DNA from: Kordia sp.
GTDB taxonomy: Bacteria; Bacteroidota; Bacteroidia; Flavobacteriales; Flavobacteriaceae
Length of the DNA: 64,000 nt
Reading direction: 5' to 3'
Assembly: GCF_022447245.1 (NCBI RefSeq)
Contig: NZ_JAKVBC010000027.1
Span: 1-64,000, forward strand
Shown: positions 1 through 8,624 of the stretch, one piece after another
Position numbering within the stretch: position 1 is the stretch's first letter
Layout of the letters: every line of letters begins with the position of its first letter
Program-made: the position numbers and the translations under genes
Notes under the pieces: generated by a model
Database searches by the model: none
What the model was told of the DNA's origin: nothing
The model's input: only the letters and a program-made list of their open reading frames with translations

Positions 1-32
1 TACAGTTATACATTAAAACAAAATATTTTATC

Positions 33-194
33 ATGAAAAAAAGACAATTGGAAACGCTACGTTTGCGCAAAGAAGTAATTTCTAACTTAAGAGAAATTCA
101 AATTAACGGAGGGAAGTTAGACCTTAAAACAGATGAAACACAAGGAGATTATTGTACAAGATCTTGTACAGGCGTAGGTTCTTGTAATCAGTAA
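33..194 (+). CDS. GG-leader natural-product precursor peptide (class I lanthipeptide-like)
   Basis: A 53-residue peptide starting MKKRQLETLRLRKEVIS and reaching a double glycine at residues 26-27. The core after GG is about 26 residues and ends in a Cys/Ser/Thr-rich tail (CTRSCTGVGSC) with three Cys. The leader aligns without gaps to those of the peptides at 1074-1247 and 33086-33337, which marks it as a member of the flavobacterial GG-leader precursor family often annotated as class I lanthipeptide. Such leaders guide a modifying enzyme and are cut by a C39-type peptidase. That is family knowledge; no such enzyme is in the window. A strong hairpin follows at 270-306. The frame is intact. Confidence 0.8.
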   Translation: MKKRQLETLRLRKEVISNLREIQINGGKLDLKTDETQGDYCTRSCTGVGSCNQ

Positions 195-269
195 TGTAAA
201 CTTTTATAAGGGTAAAATAATGTGGAGCTTCTGGGCATTTACATAACTTTTGCCTTCATATAAAAAATG

Positions 270-306
270 AAAAGCAGAAAATACCGAATGGTACTTTCTG
301 CTTTTT
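270..306 (+). terminator. Rho-independent terminator
   Basis: AAAAGCAGAAA pairs with TTTCTGCTTTT, with an inner TACC-GAAT-GGTA stem, followed by TTT. It ends the precursor gene at 33-194 and lies between convergent genes, so it may also serve the minus-strand gene ending at 340. Confidence 0.75.
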
Positions 307-339
307 TATATTTTTTAGAAAAGATGTGTGTTACTTGTA

Positions 340-912
340 TTACTCTTCGCGTTTTACACATGAAATTCTCCAAGAAGGAAAGTTTACTGTTTCTTTTGGA
401 TCTACCCATTCGCTAATCCATTTATAACCTTTGTCGCTAATGTCATAAAAGGTTAAACGAGAAAAACCATCCATGCCATTGGGCGCTTTTTGAGGTTTGT
501 ATAACACTATTTTTTTATCTTCTGTTTTCTTTCCTTTACAAGAACCTAAATTTGGAGATGGCGATGCGGAAGCGTAGTATTGCAGATACGAACTTAGACT
601 GTCTTTGTTAAACTGTCGGATGCTTCCTGAGTGCTTTCCATCTGCTTTCAAAGTCTGATCCTGAATTGCCATTCCGTTCATAATATAGTTGAACTTCCAC
701 GTCATTTTTACTGCTTTTGCCCAACTTCCATCTGGGTTTCTACGTTCCGAATCGCAATCGCAAATACCGATCATAGGTTTGAAATCATCCAATTGTTTGG
801 GTGCTTTTGGATTTTTATTACCGTACGGATCAAGAGCAGTAGGTTCATATTCACTTTGTGCAATGGTGAACGAGGTTACGCAAATAAATAGAAGCGTAGT
901 TATTAATTTCAT
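340..912 (-). CDS. Secreted DUF1579-like protein
   Basis: About 190 residues with a signal peptide (MKLITTLLFICVTSFTIAQ). The mature part has CDCDSERRNPDG near the start, then a beta-rich domain with YIMNGMAIQDQTLKADGK and a C-terminal SWRISCVKREE. The pattern of an MNG turn, a fitted response and WVDPKETV resembles secreted DUF1579-like proteins that follow a heme-like-fold layout; this is a weak family call. The ATG at 912 is preferred over a TTG one codon upstream because it starts the signal peptide. It converges on the precursor gene at 33-194. Function unknown. Confidence 0.7.
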   Translation of the reverse strand: MKLITTLLFICVTSFTIAQSEYEPTALDPYGNKNPKAPKQLDDFKPMIGICDCDSERRNPDGSWAKAVKMTWKFNYIMNGMAIQDQTLKADGKHSGSIRQFNKDSLSSYLQYYASASPSPNLGSCKGKKTEDKKIVLYKPQKAPNGMDGFSRLTFYDISDKGYKWISEWVDPKETVNFPSWRISCVKREE

Positions 913-1042
913 CAATAAAAGGTTTTAATATTTTGGAAGATAATGAATTCTTATTAGACAATTAAGATTTGAGTCTTTGGTTTTATGAGTTACCGATAAG
1001 AAGTATGATTTTGTCTGTAAAATGATGTAGAGAAGTCAAAAG

Positions 1043-1066
1043 AAAAGCGAACCAAAGTTCGCTTTT
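1043..1066 (-). terminator. Rho-independent terminator (AGCGAAC family)
   Basis: AAAAGCGAAC-CAAA-GTTCGCTTTT, a perfect 10-bp stem just past the stop of the minus-strand precursor gene at 1074. The same stem sequence recurs at 26467-26484 and 26855-26874, also behind small accessory genes. Confidence 0.8.
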
Positions 1067-1073
1067 TAAAGTA

Positions 1074-1247
1074 TTAACATATTCTAGGATGTGATGCACA
1101 TATGACTCTACATTGTGTAAATTTAGTTTTTCGTTCAATAGGTTGTGCAGGTGGTTTCCCTGGAATTCCTCCAAGAATGTTTTGATGATCAATTTTTGAA
1201 ATCACTTGTTTCTTTAATCGTAAGTTTTTTAAATTCTTTTTCTTCAT
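1074..1247 (-). CDS. GG-leader natural-product precursor peptide
   Basis: A 57-residue peptide: leader MKKKNLKNLRLKKQVISKID and GG at 26-27, then a proline- and basic-rich core (IPGKPPAQPIERKTKF) ending in CRVICASHPRIC with three Cys. The leader matches those at 33-194 and 33086-33337 residue for residue in length. It lies downstream of the repeat-bearing gap next to the LytTR regulator and is followed by a perfect terminator at 1043-1066. The core has few Ser/Thr, so a lanthionine product is less obvious than for the gene at 33; a disulfide or other Cys chemistry is possible. No maturation enzyme is adjacent. Confidence 0.8.
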   Translation of the reverse strand: MKKKNLKNLRLKKQVISKIDHQNILGGIPGKPPAQPIERKTKFTQCRVICASHPRIC

Positions 1248-1344
1248 GATGATATATTTTTAATGTATATATCTATATGAGTGAAAAAAGAAAAATCATT
1301 ACCCAATACGGGAAGATTTTATTTAGAAGCTTATGTGATTCAAA

Positions 1345-1413
1345 GTACTTCTCGATACAAATTGGTTGCATATTGACTGCGCTCAATGTAACAGAAATTC
1401 ACTTGAAGTAACG
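1345..1413. repeat. Short interspersed palindromic repeat (copy 1)
   Basis: GTACTTCTCGATACAA on the left and CACTTGAAGTAACG on the right form an imperfect inverted repeat. Related copies stand at 6369-6424 and 19645-19688, all between genes. Confidence 0.55.
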
Positions 1414-1444
1414 TTAGTGTTTCTAAGTAAGTTTAACAGCGAAG

Positions 1445-2212
1445 TTACTTCCTATGAATGCTACTCAAAATATCCATCACTTCCACTTTTTTACGAACAG
1501 AAACAGGAACCGTGCTTTTATCTTTTAATAATAAATAACCACCATCTGTTTTGATAAATGCTTTGATAAATTGCAGATTGACTAAGTGGCTTTGATGTAC
1601 ACGCAAAAACTGATAATTACTCAACATGTCGGAGAAGTATTTCAATGTTTTGGTTACAAAAATCTTCTGTCCGTCCTGTAAATAGAAAATGGTGTTGTTA
1701 CTATCCGACTCGCAACGAATAATTTCATCCATACTTACAATAATAATCTTGTCTAACGTATGTAATGATATTTTAGTAGGTTTTTCGTTAGGCGCGGCTA
1801 AGGTGTCTTTTAAAATATCCAAACGCTCTTTATTTGGGTGAATCTGTCCTTTTGCCTTTTTAATAGCATTAGAAAGTTCTTCTTCAGAATAAGGTTTCAA
1901 TACATAATCAATAGCAGCAAATTTAAATGCGCGAATGGCAAACTCATCACTGGCGGTCACAAAGATGATTTTGGAAGTTAAATTCGGAAAGATTTCCAAT
2001 ACATCAAACCCTGATCCGTCACCTAACATAATGTCTAAAAATAAGATGTCTGGCTGCTCTTTACGTAATAGTTTTGCAGTTTCTACCACACTAGAAGCAG
2101 TTCCAATAATTTTCAATTCAGGATGCAAACGTTCAATGTCACCTTTGAGCATGTTTAACGCAGCAGGAATATCATCAACGATAACGGTTGTTAAGTTTTG
2201 GGTATTAGGCAT
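1445..2212 (-). CDS. LytTR-family response regulator
   Basis: A 255-residue cytoplasmic DNA-binding response regulator. The receiver domain (about 7-125) has the acidic pair VIVDD, the phospho-acceptor Asp60 in LFLDIML, the FVTAS switch and YVLKPY. The LytTR domain (about 150-250) has IIVSMDEIIRCESDSNNT and the helix around FLRVHQSHLVNLQFI. Its partner is very probably the LytS-type kinase at 2378-5410 just upstream in the same direction. The 165 bp between them hold a palindromic repeat (2274-2357) that could change the ratio of the two proteins. Target promoters are unknown. Confidence 0.9.
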   Translation of the reverse strand: MPNTQNLTTVIVDDIPAALNMLKGDIERLHPELKIIGTASSVVETAKLLRKEQPDILFLDIMLGDGSGFDVLEIFPNLTSKIIFVTASDEFAIRAFKFAAIDYVLKPYSEEELSNAIKKAKGQIHPNKERLDILKDTLAAPNEKPTKISLHTLDKIIIVSMDEIIRCESDSNNTIFYLQDGQKIFVTKTLKYFSDMLSNYQFLRVHQSHLVNLQFIKAFIKTDGGYLLLKDKSTVPVSVRKKVEVMDILSSIHRK

Positions 2213-2273
2213 TTAATGTTATATTTTATGTTTTCTCAAAGTCTACTATTCTTTTTTTGACATTTTGAAACGT

Positions 2274-2357
2274 CGTCATTGCAAGAATTTTAAAGAAATT
2301 CGTGGCAATCTCGTTCTTAAGATGCAGATTACTTCGTCATGCTTTCTCGTAATGACG
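2274..2357. repeat. Palindromic extragenic repeat, CGTCATTGC type
   Basis: CGTCATTGCAAG on the left and CTCGTAATGACG on the right are near-perfect inverted repeats enclosing TTCGTGGCAATCTC and GATTACTTCGTCATGC. This resembles a repeat family seen between genes in many Bacteroidota. It sits between a kinase and its regulator. Confidence 0.65.
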
Positions 2358-2377
2358 ATTCTAGAGATATTCAACAT

Positions 2378-5300
2378 TTAATAATCTGTTTCTAAAGGAA
2401 TCTTAAATGAAATCTTCGTTCCTGCTAAGGTAGCATCTTTTTCAGAAACATCTTCAATTTTTAAAGTATTACGTCCTGCAAGCGATTCAATTCGTTCTTT
2501 CGTGACTTGTAATGCCATTGATTGATGATCCGTTTTCGGTTTGTTCTTTTTTGACTGCTGAATCCCAATTCCGTTATCAGTTACCGTTGCATATAGGAAG
2601 TCATTGTCTGTTTTGAATATTATTTTTAAATCACCAGCACGTTGCAAAGGCATGATTCCATGACGAATGGCATTTTCTACAAATGGTTGAATCAACATTG
2701 GCGGGATAAGTACTTCTTCTGGATCTAAATCAGAGTTTAGTTCAATATCGTACGTAAAATCTCTGCTCGCCATCAAACGTTCAACTTCGATATAATTTTT
2801 TAAGGTTTTAATTTCTTGATCGAGAGAAATGGTGTCCTTTCTAGAATTTGTCAAGGTTTCACGAAGTAATACTGCAAAGGTATTGATGGTTTTGTCCATC
2901 TTATTGATGTCGTTTCTACTCATTCCTTTGATACCATTCAATACATTGAATATAAAGTGCGGATTCATCTGTAAACGCAACGCTTTTTGTTCTAATGAAA
3001 GCAAATGATTTTCCAATTGCAAACGTTCACGAATCGCTTGGTTTTTTGCTTTGACACGTTTGATGTAATTGAAAATATAATAGGCAATGATTACACCGAG
3101 AATGGTCCAAAGTAAGTTTTTAAACCATGTTTTTTTGAGTAATGGTTGAATGACATGAAATTTAAAGCTGATCGGATCACTTTCCAGCCAATCTTTATTG
3201 CGCGATTGAGCAAAGAAGGTATGATCGCCATAATCCAAATCGCCAAACGTAATTTTGCTCTCTTGATTCCACGGACTCCATTTGTTATCATCAAATTTGT
3301 AACGATATACAATGGCTTCAGGATTGTCCAAATCTACCGAACGGAACTGAAAAGCTAAATCATTTTCGTCTTCTGTAAGTTGTAATTGCTTGTCTGAATT
3401 TGTCCATTCAAGTAAGTCAATAGAGTCGAGACTTTGATAGGAAACTTCAATGTCTTCAAAGTGCAATAGTGGTTTTGAGGCTTGCTGCTCTGAAACAGAA
3501 GGTTTGTATTTTGTAAGTCCATAAATAGTTCCGAACCAAAGGTTTCCTTCTGTATCCTTAGTAGTTGCATTGTGGCAGGTTTCAATACCTAAGAAACCAT
3601 CATTGCGACCGTAGTGAATGACATTTTGAATTTCATTTTTTTTATCGAGTGTAATTTGATCTACACCGCGCTCACTTCCTGCCCAAAGAACACCGTTATC
3701 GTCAAAAATTAGTTGGTAGATATTATCGGAATAGAGGTCTTTCTTGCCTTTTAATTGTTCAAATTTTAAATCTTTTGATAAGGTAGAAACCCAAATTCCT
3801 TTGCCAAATGTACCCAAATACATATCGTAATTGTGAAAGCGAATGGTTCCTATAGTAACTTCACTTCCAGTAACTTGTTTGTGTGTTAAGTGCGTGACTT
3901 CATCATTTTTGATATAGCCCAAATGTCCTTTACTTGTAGCATACCAAACACGTCCTGTTTCATCACGCGCTAAGTCGCGAATACCTAAATCTTTGATCCC
4001 TTCATCGCTGCCAAAAGACTTGAGATTGTATATTTTTTTCTTTTCATGATCGTATTGAAAACGCGCAATTCCATCAGCATACGTAGCAATCCAAACTTGT
4101 GAACCGTAAATTTTAATATTACTAATCCAATCGGAAGGCAAACCAATGTCTGAGGTAATCATTGCTTCGTATACATCTTCAACCTGTTCTGTTTTATAAA
4201 CTTGCCCATCCACGGCTAAGCTATCATATACAATAGTATCACGTAACTTTTTTTGATAAATGTAGATTCCTTTTCCTTCGGTTCCTGCCCAAATTCTACC
4301 TTCGTTATCGTTGGTCAAAGTTTTTACTTTTTCATTCAGATAGACGCTGGTTTCTTTTTCTTGATGAATTCCCGTAGAATCAATTTTGGACAAGCCAGAT
4401 TCTGCCGTAGAAATCCATAATGCTTTGTCTATATAATGCAGTGCATAAATTCTGTTAGCAACCAAACCGTTGTTTTTGGTAAAATGTCTGAAGTTATTTT
4501 TTTCATACTTAAACAATCCACCACCTGAAGAACCAATCCACACATTATTTTGGCGATCTTTAAAGGCAGTACGAATATTATACACAGACAATCCGTTACG
4601 TTTAGTAATGGACTTTTCTGCAATATTATCAGTTAGATTGATGCGTTTGATGCCTGCATTTGTCGTATTGATCCACAATTCGTCTGTATTGATCAAATCG
4701 ATACTATTGATTTGACGAATTTCAGAAACTTCTTTAAAACCTTGCTCTCTATTGTTGAACGAATAAATGCCATCTACAAAACTAGCTGCAATAATTTGGT
4801 CTTTAAAACGCACGATGGATTTAAAGTCGCTGTCAAATACTTTTTGAAATTTTCCGTCTTTACTTAAACGATCCGTTTTCCATAAACCACGACGTGAGGC
4901 AATCCAGTAATGTGTTCCGTCAAATTGAATATCATTAATTTGTGTTGCATTTAGTGTAGCGTTGCATTCCAGCTTTTGAACGCCATCAATAACATTGTAT
5001 TTATAAATTCCTTTTCGCGTTGATAAATATGCATCTTTACCAACAATTTCAATATCATAAACACGTGGCGCTTTAAACTTGTCAAAGCTATTTTTTACAC
5101 GTACCGAAAGTCCTTGACGTGTTCCAACCAACAATACATTTTTGTGAAAAGCAAGTGCGTGAATATAGTTGGAACCCAATCCATTTTTTTCATTCCAAAC
5201 GGTAAAAGTTTTTCCATCAAAACGAGCAATTCCACCACCTTGCGTTCCTATCCATAAATAGCCCATAGCATCTTGTGAAATAGCATTTACTTGTGATTGT

Positions 5301-5410
5301 GGCAAGTCATCTTTGAGAGTATATGCACGTAATTGGTCGTTTTGTGCTGTAGAAAACCAAGTTCCTACAATAAATAGTAAAAGGTATGGTATGCTGGAAG
5401 CAATTTTCAT
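2378..5410 (-). CDS. Two-component sensor histidine kinase with reg_prop propeller (LytS-type kinase)
   Basis: 1010 residues. A signal peptide leads into a long periplasmic two-bladed propeller built of reg_prop repeats (for example GYLWIGTQGGGIARFDG, NVWIGSSGGGLFKYEKN), then a Y_Y_Y domain (about 690-755), one membrane helix (LLWTILGVIIAYYIFNYI), a His_kinase domain with the phospho-acceptor in LQMNPHFIFNVLNGI, and a HATPase domain with PPMLIQPFVENAIRHGI and DNGIGI. In Bacteroidota such kinases sense ligands at the cell surface and phosphorylate LytTR regulators. Its ATG overlaps the stop of the SH3 gene at 5410 (TAATG), so the two are probably coupled. No sugar locus is adjacent, so the ligand is open. 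Confidence 0.92.
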   Translation of the reverse strand: MKIASSIPYLLLFIVGTWFSTAQNDQLRAYTLKDDLPQSQVNAISQDAMGYLWIGTQGGGIARFDGKTFTVWNEKNGLGSNYIHALAFHKNVLLVGTRQGLSVRVKNSFDKFKAPRVYDIEIVGKDAYLSTRKGIYKYNVIDGVQKLECNATLNATQINDIQFDGTHYWIASRRGLWKTDRLSKDGKFQKVFDSDFKSIVRFKDQIIAASFVDGIYSFNNREQGFKEVSEIRQINSIDLINTDELWINTTNAGIKRINLTDNIAEKSITKRNGLSVYNIRTAFKDRQNNVWIGSSGGGLFKYEKNNFRHFTKNNGLVANRIYALHYIDKALWISTAESGLSKIDSTGIHQEKETSVYLNEKVKTLTNDNEGRIWAGTEGKGIYIYQKKLRDTIVYDSLAVDGQVYKTEQVEDVYEAMITSDIGLPSDWISNIKIYGSQVWIATYADGIARFQYDHEKKKIYNLKSFGSDEGIKDLGIRDLARDETGRVWYATSKGHLGYIKNDEVTHLTHKQVTGSEVTIGTIRFHNYDMYLGTFGKGIWVSTLSKDLKFEQLKGKKDLYSDNIYQLIFDDNGVLWAGSERGVDQITLDKKNEIQNVIHYGRNDGFLGIETCHNATTKDTEGNLWFGTIYGLTKYKPSVSEQQASKPLLHFEDIEVSYQSLDSIDLLEWTNSDKQLQLTEDENDLAFQFRSVDLDNPEAIVYRYKFDDNKWSPWNQESKITFGDLDYGDHTFFAQSRNKDWLESDPISFKFHVIQPLLKKTWFKNLLWTILGVIIAYYIFNYIKRVKAKNQAIRERLQLENHLLSLEQKALRLQMNPHFIFNVLNGIKGMSRNDINKMDKTINTFAVLLRETLTNSRKDTISLDQEIKTLKNYIEVERLMASRDFTYDIELNSDLDPEEVLIPPMLIQPFVENAIRHGIMPLQRAGDLKIIFKTDNDFLYATVTDNGIGIQQSKKNKPKTDHQSMALQVTKERIESLAGRNTLKIEDVSEKDATLAGTKISFKIPLETDY

Positions 5411-6252
5411 TAATTTGATTTTTCGGGTCTGTAAAACTTATTAGAGAATTCAGGTACTAATTTCGTGCCATCCCATGCAAACTCTCTAGTCATTCTCTTT
5501 GATTCTTGCCAATGCGTGTTATGGTCAATAATTTCTGTATCTTCTTGAGTGAAGATAATAATGGTGTGTCCGTTATCTTCATTAACCCCAAAAGTAAAGG
5601 TTTCTGATTCAGAAAAGCCGCCATCACCTATAGAACTTAAATCTGCAATATGAGCCACTTCATAATTGTCCTTCACAAAAAAATAGGTGATTCCGTTTTC
5701 AGCTCCGCAAGATTCTCCATGATACTGAATTTTTAGGATATATTGTACTTTTATTAGGTCATGATTACTTTCCGTGTCTATGCTAATTAAGGAACCTCTC
5801 AAATCTGAAAATGTTTCTTGATAGTTACTGTAGTCATTTCCGGCGAGAACTCGAATTGCCAGTCGATTTCCATATTTTTGAGAGATGTCTTTAGAAAAGA
5901 AAAGACTGTGTGTACTTGCGTGAATTGCTTTATGAGCGATAAATTTCCCTGGAATAAAACCTACATAATTTTTATATCGAACTTTATACCAATAGGTTTT
6001 AGCGTTGCCACTTCCAAAAGTATAATCGGTTTTAGCAAGTACTGTTACTTCAAAACCAATACGTAAACGTGTGAGTTCTTTAGAAGTTGTATTTGGCTTT
6101 TCTCTTAAGTTTACATTGTCGCCAAATAGAGCATAATTTTTTTTGATTTCTAAATTGTCATACAAAGAAACATAATCGTATTCCTGTGCGTTGAGTTGCG
6201 TTACACTTAAAAAAAGGATGAAAAACAAGGTTTGTATTGTGTGCGTTTTCAT
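5410..6252 (-). CDS. Secreted SH3-domain protein
   Basis: 280 residues with a signal peptide (about 1-22). A bacterial SH3 domain follows at about 40-105 (NVNLREKPNTTSKELTRLRI, then YWYKVRYKNYVGFIPGKFI). The remaining 170 residues are beta-rich with no motif I recognise. It is the first gene of a unit with the kinase and regulator downstream; the stop overlaps the kinase start. Bacterial SH3 domains often bind cell-wall or protein ligands, so a role as a sensor accessory is possible but is inference from position only. Confidence 0.8.
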   Translation of the reverse strand: MKTHTIQTLFFILFLSVTQLNAQEYDYVSLYDNLEIKKNYALFGDNVNLREKPNTTSKELTRLRIGFEVTVLAKTDYTFGSGNAKTYWYKVRYKNYVGFIPGKFIAHKAIHASTHSLFFSKDISQKYGNRLAIRVLAGNDYSNYQETFSDLRGSLISIDTESNHDLIKVQYILKIQYHGESCGAENGITYFFVKDNYEVAHIADLSSIGDGGFSESETFTFGVNEDNGHTIIIFTQEDTEIIDHNTHWQESKRMTREFAWDGTKLVPEFSNKFYRPEKSN

Positions 6253-6368
6253 AAAACAAATATAAGTTAAAAATTAGTGGATTTTTTTAGATATTCAAAA
6301 CATCAGATCGAGTGTTTTGAACTCGTTTTAAAATGTATGAGAGCTACTATGAAGTTTACGTTTTACAG

Positions 6369-6424
6369 GTACTTCTCAATACAATTTTTCATCAATTTAT
6401 TATAAAAAATCACTCGAAGTGATG
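6369..6424. repeat. Short interspersed palindromic repeat (copy 2)
   Basis: GTACTTCTCAATACAA then CACTCGAAGTGATG, the same bracket as at 1345-1413 and 19645-19688, with an AT-rich spacer. The 297-bp gap 6253-6549 otherwise holds only the two hairpins listed next. Confidence 0.55.
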
Positions 6425-6436
6425 ATTAGAACTTTG

Positions 6437-6485
6437 AAATACAGTCACATGCTTACTCCGTATTATAAACATGTAGACTGTATTT
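6437..6485. terminator. Intergenic hairpin
   Basis: AAATACAGTC pairs with GACTGTATTT, with an inner CATG-CATG pairing. It could be a second terminator for the minus-strand gene ending at 6550. Confidence 0.45.
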
Positions 6486-6495
6486 TATATGACAT

Positions 6496-6542
6496 TTTGA
6501 TGAATTGAAGTATGTTATGCGAGCGTGATATGATTCATCAAA
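6496..6542 (-). terminator. Hairpin after the 6550 gene
   Basis: TTTGATGAAT and ATTCATCAAA form a 10-bp stem immediately past the stop of the lipoprotein gene ending at 6550. No long T run follows, so termination is uncertain. Confidence 0.4.
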
Positions 6543-6549
6543 CTGTCTC

Positions 6550-7599
6550 TTAAAGTTGTGTGTAATATCGTTGATTGTCAAACTCCGTACGAACGTATGA
6601 TAATGGATTGTTACGTTGCATCATTGGTTTTAATATACAAACCGCAGTTGTTTTTCCTTTGATGATTACTTTCTGTCCTGATTTATATGCTCTCCATCTA
6701 AAATATTGTTTTTTGATGCCCATATCTTTTAGGATATTACTGTACTCTTCGTTGTCATCAATCCAATCCATGATTTCGTATGCATCTGTTAAAGAAGGAA
6801 CATCTTCATCATCTGAGAATTCAATTTCCCAAAGTACTGGAATGTTAAATTTGTATGAGAATGCTTCTCCTGGTTCTCCTTCTTCTTTAGTTCTGATAGC
6901 GTTTAACCAATGGATATCTTCTAATGGATACTTTCTAATAAACTGCTTAGATAAATCAATGTTTCCTGGCGATTGTGCTGTTGGATAATATCCGTAAAAT
7001 ACGTTTGCTAAGAAATGCTTTTGAAACTGTCCGTTAAAAAGTGTTGCGTGTGGCGTTGCAAATACTTTTGGCTGATGATTTGCCGTAAACGTTTGCTTTA
7101 ATATTTGTAATAACTGCTTATTTTTTCCTAATTCAGATGTGTGAAATACCAATTTGCTATCTGCTGCTAATACGCTTTCAAGTTTTGGAAGTTTACTTTC
7201 TTTTAAACAGTTTAGTAATGATGTTTCAGATAATAATTCTCCGTGAATTGTGGTTTCTAGTGACAATCCTTTTTTAGAGTTTCCTTTGTTAACGATGTGA
7301 ATTTCGCTGTAGTCTTGATCGTTGTGATTTTTATTTAACCAAGAAATGATTTCTTGTAATGAAAATGCGTCATCTACAATTTGATAGTGCATACCTTCAA
7401 AGTGTTTTTTGGCATCTTTATAATAGGTGCTTTCACCTTTGTCGTATCCTGCAATAAAAACTACTGCTTGTTTCTCCGCTACTGCTTCGCTTTCGTTTAA
7501 TGCAGTTAAGTCGTCTGTGTTTACTTTTGGGGAACATGCAAAAACTAATGTTAAAACAAGTCCCATGAATGCTGTCATTTTAAATGTTCTTGTCTTCAT
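6550..7599 (-). CDS. Lipoprotein of unknown function
   Basis: 349 residues with a lipoprotein signal (lipobox around LVFACSP). The N-terminal half reads like an alpha/beta fold: AVVFIAGYDKGESTYY, then SEIHIVNKGNSKKGLSLET and SKLVFHTSELGKNKQLLQIL, which recalls proteins that treat a named moment or span as an object, but no catalytic motif is clear. The C-terminal 110 residues (EAFSYKFNIPVLWEIEFSDDED to QRYYTQL) look like a separate domain. I do not recognise the family. It is flanked by hairpins on both sides and so is probably a single-gene unit. Confidence 0.75.
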   Translation of the reverse strand: MKTRTFKMTAFMGLVLTLVFACSPKVNTDDLTALNESEAVAEKQAVVFIAGYDKGESTYYKDAKKHFEGMHYQIVDDAFSLQEIISWLNKNHNDQDYSEIHIVNKGNSKKGLSLETTIHGELLSETSLLNCLKESKLPKLESVLAADSKLVFHTSELGKNKQLLQILKQTFTANHQPKVFATPHATLFNGQFQKHFLANVFYGYYPTAQSPGNIDLSKQFIRKYPLEDIHWLNAIRTKEEGEPGEAFSYKFNIPVLWEIEFSDDEDVPSLTDAYEIMDWIDDNEEYSNILKDMGIKKQYFRWRAYKSGQKVIIKGKTTAVCILKPMMQRNNPLSYVRTEFDNQRYYTQL

Positions 7600-7662
7600 A
7601 GTGTTGTTGTATTTATTATTATTTAATCGTTTTGTCTTTATATTTTTTAGTTAGCTTTTTTA

Positions 7663-7795
7663 AAAATCAGCTTGGATGATTACAATCTGCTTTCGGATTG
7701 AAACTACTATCTATATAGCCATTGAAAACCCACTCTTCAATACAATCAATGGATAGTACTTTTTGACAGCCATCAAAAAGATCCAAGCTGATTTT
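7663..7795. repeat. 133-bp element with 15-bp terminal inverted repeats
   Basis: AAAATCAGCTTGGAT (7663-7677) and ATCCAAGCTGATTTT (7781-7795) are perfect inverted repeats around 103 bp. Inside are CAATCTGCTTTCGGATTG and TTTTTGACAGCCATCAAAAA, each able to form a hairpin. On the minus strand the interior also reads as a 40-odd codon open frame (from about 7801 to TGA at 7667) with only a TTG start; I do not call it a gene. It may be a structured terminator for the gene at 7816 or a MITE-like relic. Confidence 0.5.
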
Positions 7796-7815
7796 ACCCA
7801 ACTAACCAACCTAAA

Positions 7816-8031
7816 TTATCTTTTTAGTGTGATGGATGCTTCTTGTCTTATTGGCAATGCGATGTGTTGTAAGCGCATTTGTTTTGCCAAGGTTGGACTC
7901 GAAATCCATCTGCCTTCTTGAAACAGTGCAACTGTGTTTACTTTTCCTTCGGTATCAAATTTCATATTGATTTGCGAATACATATTCAAGTATTTTTGAA
8001 TCATTTTTGTTGTTGTTACATCGTACCACAT
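7816..8031 (-). CDS. Small hypothetical protein
   Basis: 71 residues from an ATG at 8031, beginning MWYDVTTTKMIQKYLNMYSQ. Composition is soluble and mixed with plausible secondary structure (SSPTLAKQMRLQHIALPIRQ), and no signal peptide is seen. The family is not recognised. It stands alone, with the inverted-repeat element 7663-7795 just downstream. It could be a spurious frame, but codon use looks like the neighbours. Confidence 0.45.
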   Translation of the reverse strand: MWYDVTTTKMIQKYLNMYSQINMKFDTEGKVNTVALFQEGRWISSPTLAKQMRLQHIALPIRQEASITLKR

Positions 8032-8624
8032 TTGCTGTTTCTTTTAAAGTTTGTATCTTTTTTACTGGTGATTAAGACAACTTTGTTTCTTAATTACATT
8101 TCAAATGTAGCCCCAACTTGACGGTTTTTTGGAGTGCTTTTAGAATTCGTTAGCGTTAAACTAGAATTCGTAATGAATGAAGGAAATCTGTAGTTTATTT
8201 TATGGTAAGTGAATAGAAATAGCAAGTATTCGTCTAGACTAAAAAGAAGGTTTTTATTTTAAATTGAATCGGATTCTTTAAAGCAATCTATCAGAATCTA
8301 AATCAATTTTTGTGCGCCCGGGAAGTAGTAAATCGTTTCGAAAGAGAATCAAGTCTCCTTTTTTAGCTGAGTTTCAAATATGTTTTTTTCAAACATACGA
8401 TTACCTGTACTTAGGTATTTTTTCTTAGTATTTTAAGAAGATCGAAATTAGTCTTTTTTTTGATTTACCTTATATGAGTTTCCCTAGTTCAATTATTGTA
8501 TGAGTTTTGTTTTTTTAAGAGTAAAATCTAGGCAAGATTTTAGTTTCCATTTAGCTTTGTGATGAGTTCTTGTAAAATATGTTTTTATTTTTTTAGGAGA
8601 AAACAAACTCACAAGGACAAATTT
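8032..8624. other. 593-bp gap without a recognisable gene
   Basis: AT-rich with stops in all frames. A short direct repeat AGAATTCGT occurs twice near 8142-8172. The longest open stretch on the plus strand (about 42 codons, near 8298-8430) has no start or family resemblance. I see no RNA gene. Confidence 0.5.

Noticed and set aside
983-1192. 69-codon minus-strand frame
   Set aside because: It is out of frame with, and overlaps, the clear GG-leader peptide at 1074-1247, which has a matching leader and terminator.
1366-1554. 62-codon plus-strand frame in the repeat next to the response regulator
   Set aside because: It starts in a repeat and runs antisense over the regulator gene.
6550-7599. 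Caspase or clostripain-like peptidase
   Set aside because: There is an alpha/beta look in the N-terminal half, but no His-Gly / Cys dyad could be placed.
7667-7801. Small gene inside the 7663-7795 inverted-repeat element
   Set aside because: Only a TTG start, no family, and the frame spans a palindrome; kept only as a note.
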